From: a virus
Strand: one strand, 5' to 3'
IMG/VR virus record: IMGVR_UViG_3300023481_000008
Coordinates: 1-30,550 of that record
Length of the DNA: 30,550 bases
Shown here piece by piece: positions 1-4,472 of this stretch. The position numbers and the translations under genes are program-made. The notes beneath the pieces were generated by a model that was not told the DNA's origin, did no database searches, and saw only the letters and a list, made by a program, of their open reading frames with translations. Positions within the stretch are counted from its first letter, which is position 1; each line of letters starts with the position of its first letter.

Positions 1-6
1 ACCTAT

Positions 7-41
7 TTATATTATATTATATTATATTATATTAAATTAAA
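7..41. repeat. AT-only pentanucleotide tandem repeat
   Basis: Five perfect copies of TTATA (7-31) are followed by two copies of TTAAA (32-41). The run is entirely A/T and sits upstream of a nested inverted repeat and the first gene. Such tracts melt easily and occur at origins and promoters, but nothing here proves either role. It could also be simple slippage near a contig edge. Confidence 0.8.
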
Positions 42-78
42 TACTTATCTCTTATTAACTACTATTCTATGATTAAAC

Positions 79-118
79 CTATAGTTCAACCAAAGTAGGT
101 TGAATCGTAGAACTATAG
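79..118. other. Nested inverted repeat upstream of the first gene
   Basis: CTATAG (79-84) pairs with CTATAG (113-118). Inside, TTCAACC (85-91) pairs perfectly with GGTTGAA (98-104) around the loop AAAGTA. An alternative fold pairs CTATAGTTC (79-87) with GAACTATAG (110-118). The two folds share bases and exclude each other. It lies about 60 nt ahead of the plus-strand gene at 182, where an operator or leader structure would be expected. The function is inferred only from position. Confidence 0.5.
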
Positions 119-181
119 CTATTTTCATCCTGATTCTTTTAATGATGGAATTATTTAATGACTAAAAAATTGAGGAATAAA

Positions 182-475
182 ATGAAATTACAAGACATTG
201 TAAAGACCCTGCATCAAGTATCGAGATTGAGAATGCCAGAACATCAATTAGCTGCGAGAATTCTTGATGTTGGGATTAAAGACTCGATTAGAATTGATTT
301 CTACAGACGTGAGCACCACCGGGAATATGATTCTGCAAATTTATGGATAAAGTCGCATGATAAATCTCATGTTTTTGACTTCGAGAACATCTGTGAATAC
401 TTATCTATTCCGCCCGATATACTCAGAGATTTAATCAAGAATGATCCTGACCGTTTTCGTGATCGAGTAATATAG
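182..475 (+). CDS. Small phage protein of unknown function
   Basis: This encodes 97 residues. The ATG at 182 is preferred over the in-frame ATG at 158 because GAGG lies about 7 nt upstream of it, while 158 has no clear ribosome binding site. The protein is charged and predicted helical. Its C-terminal half contains the pattern W-I-x-S-x-D, then F-x-F-x-x-I-C-x-x-L, then P-x-x-L-R. From memory this resembles small regulatory-type proteins common in phage genomes, but no function is assigned. The gene converges on the ribbon-helix-helix gene and their 3' ends overlap by 41 nt (435-475), so the two transcripts would be antisense at their ends. It is the only plus-strand gene in the left 3 kb. 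Confidence 0.6.
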   Translation: MKLQDIVKTLHQVSRLRMPEHQLAARILDVGIKDSIRIDFYRREHHREYDSANLWIKSHDKSHVFDFENICEYLSIPPDILRDLIKNDPDRFRDRVI

Positions 476-647
476 CAATAATTTTGTCGAGTTTTCGAAT
501 CACCTCGGGTTTCAGCTTACCTAAAACCGCATCCATTAGGTATTGCTTTTTACTGATACCCAGCTTGTCTGCCTCCTCTTTTAATAGCTCGTTAAAATCA
601 TCGGGAAACCGAGCTGTGAAATTCACGTTCTGTTGTATCCTTGCCAT
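435..647 (-). CDS. Ribbon-helix-helix (Arc/MetJ-type) DNA-binding protein
   Basis: This encodes 70 residues. The start at 647 is chosen because AAGGAG lies just upstream in the right place; an in-frame ATG at 674 falls inside a long hairpin and has no ribosome site. Residues 5-12 form a polar strand ending FTARFP, residues 15-29 a helix, and residues 31-44 a second helix with the turn LGISKKQYL. That is the expected order for a ribbon-helix-helix dimer such as Arc. The family uses the paired strand to read DNA and usually represses nearby promoters. The gene is last in the leftward operon and directly follows the 663-730 inverted repeat, a possible operator. Its target is not shown by the sequence. 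Confidence 0.7.
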   Translation of the reverse strand: MARIQQNVNFTARFPDDFNELLKEEADKLGISKKQYLMDAVLGKLKPEVIRKLDKIIAILLDHENGQDHS

Positions 648-662
648 ATGCTCCTTAAATAA

Positions 663-730
663 CCCGTGGTTCAATCTTGGTTCCTAGCCTAGCTCTTTCT
701 ACTAGGAAGCTATAAAGATTGAACCACGGG
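663..730. other. Long inverted repeat / hairpin ahead of the RHH gene
   Basis: The 16-bp arms 663-678 and 715-730 are perfect complements (CCCGTGGTTCAATCTT against AAGATTGAACCACGGG). A second perfect 7-bp stem follows inside (681-687 with 702-708), separated by a small asymmetric bulge, with a 14-nt loop. It lies between the stop of the 40-residue peptide gene (748) and the RHH start (647). On the leftward transcript the stem is followed by TTATTT, so it could act as a weak terminator or attenuator, shield the mRNA end, or be an operator for the downstream RHH protein. Confidence 0.75.
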
Positions 731-747
731 TCTGTTCTGCTCGTTTA

Positions 748-870
748 TTAAGATGTTGGAACCATCAGTGCTAATATTTGTGATAATTGCAGTAAATAAA
801 GTATTCCGCATCCAGCTAGTGCTGAAATTAGAAAGAATGTTAGTTTTTCAAGTGTTGATAGAGTGTTCAT
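748..870 (-). CDS. Small membrane peptide (40 aa)
   Basis: The ATG at 870 starts 1 nt after the stop of the upstream gene (872-874) on the minus strand, with AGGAA upstream. The 40 residues read MNTLSTLEKL, then a hydrophobic segment at about residues 11-34 (TFFLISALAGCGILYLL and onward), then a short polar tail. One membrane-spanning helix is likely. Tight packing between neighbours and the ribosome site support it as a real gene. Function is unknown. Similar one-helix peptides in phages include holins, superinfection-exclusion proteins and inhibitors of host membrane enzymes. Confidence 0.5.
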   Translation of the reverse strand: MNTLSTLEKLTFFLISALAGCGILYLLQLSQILALMVPTS

Positions 871-871
871 T

Positions 872-1081
872 TTAGTATTTCCTAATCAGAGCGTTTAGTT
901 GTCCTTTATCTTCTAGTGTGTGGTTTTCCAGTCTTGCTCGTTTTTTTCCTCGGTTCACTTCTTTTAGATATGAAGTGGAGCCAATTACTACTGTATCACT
1001 TATTTTTACTCCGCAACTTGTGCTCCCAAGCGCTGCCAATACGATTGAGGCTTTGATATAATCCCGTACTTTATAGCTCAT
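872..1081 (-). CDS. Small protein with hydrophobic N-terminal segment
   Basis: This encodes 69 residues. Residues 8-23 are hydrophobic (ending AALGSTSC), followed by a polar, lysine- and arginine-rich C-terminal half. The segment could be a signal or anchor. The cysteine at residue 23 does not sit in a proper lipobox, so a lipoprotein is not claimed. The gene is flanked closely by two tiny membrane-peptide genes in the same leftward operon. No family is recognised. Confidence 0.55.
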   Translation of the reverse strand: MSYKVRDYIKASIVLAALGSTSCGVKISDTVVIGSTSYLKEVNRGKKRARLENHTLEDKGQLNALIRKY

Positions 1082-1092
1082 GATTTTATTCC

Positions 1093-1170
1093 TTATTTTA
1101 TAACCATATTAACTACCAAAAACGTGATACAACTTGCTAATACAAATGTCATTATGCTAATATCACTCAT
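1093..1170 (-). CDS. Micro-protein with one membrane helix (25 aa)
   Basis: The ATG at 1170 is preceded by AAGGAA at suitable spacing. The 25 residues begin MSDISIM and continue as one hydrophobic stretch (TFVLASCITFLVVNMV) ending in a lysine. The stop at 1093 is followed 12 nt later by the start of the 69-residue gene, whose own ribosome site lies in the gap. The ribosome site, hydrophobic profile and fit between neighbours support translation. Function is unknown. Confidence 0.45.
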   Translation of the reverse strand: MSDISIMTFVLASCITFLVVNMVIK

Positions 1171-1190
1171 AGTTATTTCCTTATTGGTTC

Positions 1191-1225
1191 CCCCGGCAGT
1201 CCCCTGCTAGAGGGGATTGTCGGGG
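1191..1225 (+). terminator. GC-rich hairpin, possible intrinsic terminator on the plus strand
   Basis: The 14-nt arms 1191-1204 and 1212-1225 enclose a 7-nt loop. As plus-strand RNA all 14 positions pair (two G-U pairs), and a U-rich stretch (TTTATTCATTTT) follows. As minus-strand RNA the same two positions become A-C mismatches and no U-run follows. The bias suggests it acts on rightward transcription, blocking read-through antisense to the leftward operon. It lies in the leader of the 25-residue gene. Confidence 0.5.
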
Positions 1226-1232
1226 TTTATTC

Positions 1233-1279
1233 ATTTTGATGTATTGAACATTCGTTTGGTTCTTTTTTATTTATAATCA
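1233..1279. repeat. 47-nt repeated intergenic element, intact copy
   Basis: A 33-nt block (1233-1265) directly abuts a 14-nt block TTTATTTATAATCA (1266-1279). The same two blocks recur at 1876-1908 and 1949-1962 with only two mismatches in the 33-nt part, but there a 40-nt insert separates them. The element overlaps the end of the clamp-like gene, and the other copy overlaps the end of the gene before it. Each copy therefore sits at a gene junction in the leftward operon. A regulatory or RNA-processing role is likely but unproven. Confidence 0.8.
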
Positions 1280-1860
1280 AGTATTTCAGCGTATAGATTC
1301 TTTGCTTTCGTTTTGTCGTCTAATCTCATAGGTATAATAAAACCAATGGATTGATCATTCATTGATGCGAGCACCGGTTTATATTGGTCTTTACTATCAA
1401 ATTGCAGAGTCACACCAACACCAATGTTTTTCAGTTTTGTCCTGCCAGTCCTTTCATCCAACGCCTTACATAATTGATATAGCTTATTAATATCAATCGT
1501 TATAGATGCGGTGGCACCTTGTTCTGCATCTATCACTTGCCTATAGTCCGGGAACTTTATTTTTCCGTTATTTATTGCTGTATTTTTAGGGTTAATAGTT
1601 CCGCATAACTGCTTTTCTCCTAGTTCCTGATATAATTCAAGGCCGAATCCTTTTGAGTTAAATTGTGTTGCGTTATTAAATTGGATATTAGTATTCTTTG
1701 GTTCCGTTTCTTCTGTTTTTCGTATTGCTAAGATGTCTCCATCGGTAGCTATTGCAATTTTATCTTCGAATTGCACTCCGGTCAGATTATATTTAGTAGC
1801 ATCTAACGATGATGCGAATTGTAGTCGTTGTATTTCTTTAGTTATTTCGTATTTTACCAT
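1267..1860 (-). CDS. Sliding-clamp-like protein (DNA polymerase III beta C-terminal-like)
   Basis: This encodes 197 residues, preceded by GAGG at about 8-nt spacing. Motifs resemble the C-terminal half of bacterial and phage beta clamps: ATDGDILAI (residues 38-46), FPDYRQVI (103-110), a strand-helix unit IDINKLYQLCKAL (about 123-134), a strand VGVTLQF (148-154), and a terminal IPMRL (176-180) like the clamp ending that contacts binding partners. A full clamp is about 370 residues with three domains, so this would be a short form covering roughly half. Phages carry such short forms; they might assemble with more subunits or compete for the host clamp pocket. The assignment rests on motif order and not on overall identity. 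Confidence 0.55.
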   Translation of the reverse strand: MVKYEITKEIQRLQFASSLDATKYNLTGVQFEDKIAIATDGDILAIRKTEETEPKNTNIQFNNATQFNSKGFGLELYQELGEKQLCGTINPKNTAINNGKIKFPDYRQVIDAEQGATASITIDINKLYQLCKALDERTGRTKLKNIGVGVTLQFDSKDQYKPVLASMNDQSIGFIIPMRLDDKTKAKNLYAEILDYK

Positions 1861-1875
1861 TTTTATTGCCTCTTT

Positions 1876-1962
1876 ATTTTGATGTACTGAACGTTCGTTT
1901 GGTTCTTTATCATTAAATCTTTCAGGAGCTTTTAGATCCGCAATCTGCTTTATTTATAATCA
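1876..1962. repeat. 47-nt repeated element, copy split by a 40-nt insert
   Basis: The 33-nt block at 1876-1908 matches 1233-1265 except at two positions, and the 14-nt block at 1949-1962 matches 1266-1279 exactly. Between them lie exactly 40 nt absent from the other copy. The element holds the palindrome GAACGTTC (GAACATTC in the other copy). It lies between the stop of the 123-residue gene and the start of the clamp-like gene. Confidence 0.8.
1908..1948 (-). other. Inverted copy of a portal-gene fragment
   Basis: Read on the minus strand, these 41 nt are identical (41/41) to 7793-7833 inside the portal gene, which encode portal residues about 562-574. The copied piece forms the 40-nt insert that splits the repeated element, plus one shared base. 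The leftward operon transcript would carry this piece in the same sense as portal mRNA; rightward transcription would make antisense to portal mRNA. Its ATG also opens a 16-codon reading frame (1863-1913, minus strand) that stops 2 nt before the clamp-like start. Function is unknown. Confidence 0.9.
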
Positions 1963-2331
1963 GGTATAGTAATAATAGTTTTTATTATCCTTTGATTTAC
2001 CTATCCTACCGCCGAAGTTTTCATTCCATTCTGAGAATCCTTCAGTTTTTTCATATCTTAGGTATTCCCTTAAATCCCCGCTAACCATTTGAAGAATTAG
2101 TGCATTTGTTTCGTTTAAACCCCATTCTTCTATTTCCGATTCCTCCCATGCACCAAATTCTTTTAGATAATCTTTACATGTTCGCAGCTCTTCTTTGTTT
2201 TTGATTAAACAAATGTCTGACTTGAGAGCATTCTCCCACGTTATTCTTCCGGCATTTTGCCCTATTTCCGCAGGAGATGCGCTGAATTGCATTAGGTCTA
2301 TATCTATTAATTCAGTAATGTTTATTTCCAT
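1960..2331 (-). CDS. Conserved-type phage accessory protein
   Basis: This encodes 123 residues from the ATG at 2331, which has AGGTGA at good spacing; a GTG at 2340 would add three residues. The N-terminal half contains FSASPAEIGQNAG and ITWENAL. The middle has a helical block with F-G-A-W and EIEEWGLNETNALILQMVSGDLRE. This W-N-A-x, FGAW, then N-A-L-x-x-Q-x-V-x-G-D-x-R-E pattern is familiar from small accessory proteins of many phages, but I know no function for them. It is acidic and soluble in appearance, with an odd run of tyrosines at the C-terminus. The second copy of the repeated element overlaps its stop. Confidence 0.6.
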   Translation of the reverse strand: MEINITELIDIDLMQFSASPAEIGQNAGRITWENALKSDICLIKNKEELRTCKDYLKEFGAWEESEIEEWGLNETNALILQMVSGDLREYLRYEKTEGFSEWNENFGGRIGKSKDNKNYYYYT

Positions 2332-2371
2332 TTTATTCACCTATTTAGTTAGTTATTAATTTACCCCTCAA

Positions 2372-2396
2372 ACCCGGACTTTCTCAGAGTCCAGGT
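2372..2396. other. Short hairpin between two leftward genes
   Basis: GGACT (2376-2380) pairs with AGTCC (2388-2392), extended by ACC/GGT outside one mismatch. Only a short T-run follows in the leftward direction, so it is at best a weak terminator or attenuator between the 43-residue peptide gene and the next gene. Confidence 0.3.
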
Positions 2397-2412
2397 AAAA
2401 GCAGAAAACTAT

Positions 2413-2544
2413 CTAATTACTCAACAATGCAACCACGAATAATACACACGTAACTACGTGTAGGAATCTCAGGTACCCACTGGTAGCACACGCAAGAGCG
2501 CGTTCCCTGTCTGACAGTGATTGAAGATTATTCTGATTTCTCAT
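2413..2544 (-). CDS. Small membrane peptide (43 aa), first gene of the left operon
   Basis: The ATG at 2544 is preceded by GAGGAG about 9 nt upstream and by a sigma70-like promoter. The N-terminal 20 residues are polar (MRNQNNLQSLSDRERALACA). The C-terminal part (YLRFLHVVTCVLFVVALLSN, residues 24-43) is one hydrophobic helix, so the peptide would sit with a cytoplasmic head and one membrane span. It is the first gene after the promoter, a common place for phage genes that act early on the host. No homologue is recognised. Confidence 0.5.
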   Translation of the reverse strand: MRNQNNLQSLSDRERALACATSGYLRFLHVVTCVLFVVALLSN

Positions 2545-2576
2545 AATTTCTACTCCTCATTGATTACCTATCTACT

Positions 2577-2604
2577 ACTATACACCAACGTACATAGATT
2601 GCAA
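2577..2604 (-). promoter_or_regulatory. Sigma70-like promoter for the leftward operon
   Basis: On the minus strand TTGCAA (2604-2599) and TATAGT (2582-2577) are separated by 16 nt. This places transcription start near 2570, about 25 nt before the first ATG at 2544. Both hexamers are close to consensus. It is supported by its position at the head of an otherwise promoterless run of leftward genes. Confidence 0.5.
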
Positions 2605-3268
2605 CAATAAAATACAAGCCGCTAAAAATAACTACCAACTGCTCCACAATCTACCTGGTAAGAAATATATTGACCGAAGATTTCCCTCATGATAAGGATA
2701 TACACGATTAAAAGGCTGTCTTATCTATTGCATGAGTAGCTACCCGTTCATTTAAAACCAGCATCTTTTTAGTAAGCTATCAGTGCGCGAATGTGGTGAT
2801 ATGTCAGTTATGCAATTCCTACACACTCACCCTCACCCCGTCTTCAGGACAATTCAGATGTTTCTAATGGTAAAATAAGCTTCTCAGGCTCTCAGCATTG
2901 AGTTTGCTTTTCCTGATAGATTTCAAACACTTACCCACGTTAATCCGCATCTTTCTTATCAGAAACCGGGGAACAGGAAAGGAGTAGCGCGTGAAACGCG
3001 TCTGTGTTTGTTCTAATCAGCAAACTACACACGAAGTGTGACATCTTTTGTCTTTAAACTAACAAACTACAGGCGATAGCCTGACTACCTTAATACCAAT
3101 GATACTAATACCACTATGATACACCCCCCCCTATGGGGTGGGAAGAATCCGGTTGGGGGTATAGTACTCGATCCCGAATTTTACCCAAGTATTTCCTTTC
3201 CGAGTATTATTATATTAATTATATCTAAGAATATTACTTGATTAAACGGGGATGGGTATGTCCATATA
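2605..3268. other. Gene-poor control region ahead of the packaging genes
   Basis: No convincing gene of useful length is present. A 25-codon plus-strand frame (2801-2878) with GGTGAT upstream is too weak to call. The right part holds three short hairpins (2989-3083), a tandem imperfect repeat (3091-3105 and 3106-3122, sharing TAATACCA and ATGATAC) and a C-run next to CTATGGGG (3124-3138). Next comes an AT-rich stretch (3190-3240) suitable for a promoter, though no clear -35/-10 pair was found. The divergent neighbours imply that it drives transcription both ways. It could also hold the packaging start site or an origin. Confidence 0.6.
2989..3083. repeat. Cluster of three short hairpins
   Basis: The stems are CGCGT/ACGCG with loop GAA (2989-3001), CACAC/GTGTG with loop GAA (3029-3041), and CAGGC/GCCTG with loop GATA (3070-3083). 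The second and third are preceded by the same CAAACTA. The three stems differ in sequence but keep 5-bp length and a 3-4 nt loop, so structure rather than sequence is repeated. Spacing is about 40 nt. Such sets occur as protein-binding sites in packaging or replication regions and as REP-like elements. Confidence 0.6.
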
Positions 3269-3274
3269 GTGAAT

Positions 3275-4105
3275 ATGAGCAGAGGAAGATTAAAGTCACC
3301 TACGGAAGTGGGGAACAAGGAAGGTGTGGTGAGGAAGGCCGAGGCTATGTTGGGGATAACGGAGGATGAGGAGGCGAAGAGGGAGGCGGTAAGGTTGAGG
3401 AATGGTTCTTTATATGACTCGGAGATAGCGGTGTTGAGTGATTTCTATCCTAGGAAGTCGAGAGATGCTGCTGAGGGGATGTTAAGAGCGTTAATTGCGT
3501 ATGCGGGGAGTTATTTTAGTTGGAAGAAGGTGATTGATGAGGGGGTTGTGTGTGGAAGAACGTTGCAGAGGTATTTGCAGGATGACGTATTTAGGGAGAA
3601 GTGTGACAAGTGCGGGCATGTGATGGCTCAGTTAGCTATTAGCACGTATCACCAAGCGATGTTTGAGGCTCCGTGGAGTGAGAGGATCAAGGCAGCGGAT
3701 CGGGTATTAGCTGCGTATCATCCTGAGAAGTATGATGGGAGGGTAAGGGCTGAGGTGTATAAGGCGAAGGTGGCGTTAAGGGGGGATATCTTGGGGGATT
3801 TGAGGAAAGCGGCGGAGGGGAATATTGTAGATATTAGTAAGAAGCCCATTGAGTATAATGATGAAGAGCTTAAGAAGATTGAAGGAACTGTTGAAGGAGG
3901 GAAGAAGGATGCCAATGGAAGCCAGGAGCAAGCTTCGCTTGATCCTGTATTCGAAACTATCAATAAAGAAGGAGGAAAGAAAGATGCCAATGACGGAGCA
4001 GAGCAAAGCATTTGCGAAGAAGAATTTAAAGCCATCGGAGCCGAGGGGGATGAGCGAGAAGGAGTTTCTGGAGGGGGTGAAGGAGAACGCGAAGAAGTTC
4101 TTTAA
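3275..4105 (+). CDS. Probable terminase small subunit
   Basis: This encodes 276 residues from ATG 3275; a GTG two codons upstream (3269) is possible, and neither has a strong ribosome site. Residues about 63-105 look like a helix-turn-helix (AYAGSYFSWKKV, then GVVCGRTLQRYLQ). Residues about 115-158 form the helical segment expected for oligomerisation, with WSERIKAADRVLAAYHP typical of small terminases. The C-terminal 80 residues are acidic, low-complexity and partly a tandem duplication. Small terminases form a ring that recognises the packaging site and stimulates the large subunit. Identification rests on fold pattern plus location ahead of the large subunit. The last 122 nt overlap the next gene in another frame. 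Confidence 0.7.
   Translation: MSRGRLKSPTEVGNKEGVVRKAEAMLGITEDEEAKREAVRLRNGSLYDSEIAVLSDFYPRKSRDAAEGMLRALIAYAGSYFSWKKVIDEGVVCGRTLQRYLQDDVFREKCDKCGHVMAQLAISTYHQAMFEAPWSERIKAADRVLAAYHPEKYDGRVRAEVYKAKVALRGDILGDLRKAAEGNIVDISKKPIEYNDEELKKIEGTVEGGKKDANGSQEQASLDPVFETINKEGGKKDANDGAEQSICEEEFKAIGAEGDEREGVSGGGEGEREEVL
3894..4007 (+). repeat. 75-nt tandem duplication carrying a ribosome site and start codon
   Basis: Bases 3894-3932 resemble 3969-4007 at an offset of 75 nt, with several mismatches. Each copy contains GGAGG, an 8-nt spacer, and ATGCCAATG (ATG at 3909 and 3984). Because 75 is a multiple of three, the duplication stays in frame in both overlapping frames. It gives EGGKKDAN twice in the small terminase, and MPMEARSKL then MPMTEQSKAF in the other frame. 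Confidence 0.65.
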
Positions 4106-4472
4106 GTTCAAGGTGGATAAGCCAAAGTCGCTTGAGCCTCATAGATTGAAGGCGAGGGTGGTTAAGTTCTTACTGGCTTATGATTACTGGCCTGATGGAA
4201 AGGGGCATAAGAATATTAGTGAGATTTGTAATGTGGATCGGTTGGCTGATGAGTTATGTGAGATTGAGCCGAAGCCGATATTGGCTACGCACAAAGATAT
4301 GGAAGCTGCGTTTGGAATGCAGAAGGCTGAACTTCAAGCTAAGCTTGCAACGCAAGATATAAAAAGGGGCCGTGGGCGACCGAGAAAGATTGAGGAACCT
4401 AGCGGCGGAGAGTCGGTCAAAGTCGATGACTCCCAAGCAGTTGCGGGAAGCGATTCAGTGCTCTCTTCATAG
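3984..4472 (+). CDS. AT-hook protein between the terminase genes
   Basis: This encodes 162 residues. ATG 3984 is chosen for GGAGG with 8-nt spacing; ATG 4050 would reduce the overlap with the small terminase to 56 nt, and ATG 3909 has an equal ribosome site in a duplicated copy. The protein is basic in its first 60 residues. It has a central predicted-helical segment (LKARVVKFLLAYDYWP, then ISEICNVDRLADEL) and a clear AT-hook, KRGRGRPRK (about 127-135), that would grip the minor groove of AT-rich DNA. Its place between the terminase subunits suggests a helper in packaging or site recognition. A frameshift-made fusion with the small terminase is a less likely alternative. Its 3' end overlaps the large terminase start. 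Confidence 0.6.
   Translation: MPMTEQSKAFAKKNLKPSEPRGMSEKEFLEGVKENAKKFFKFKVDKPKSLEPHRLKARVVKFLLAYDYWPDGKGHKNISEICNVDRLADELCEIEPKPILATHKDMEAAFGMQKAELQAKLATQDIKRGRGRPRKIEEPSGGESVKVDDSQAVAGSDSVLSS

Noticed and set aside
872-1081. Lipoprotein call for the 69-residue protein (Cys23)
   Set aside because: The residues before the cysteine (GSTS) do not fit the lipobox consensus.
1233-1962. CRISPR array
   Set aside because: There are only two repeat copies, separated by a full gene, no regular spacers and no cas genes. The 40-nt insert is reported as a self-matching fragment and not as an array.
2670-2690. Short match between 2672-2685 and the endonuclease gene near 29174
   Set aside because: Only about 13 nt agree, which is expected by chance in a 30-kb window.
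2801-2878. 25-codon plus-strand frame with GGTGAT upstream
   Set aside because: The composition is His/Pro/Met-rich without a recognisable domain or membrane helix, and nothing around it supports translation.
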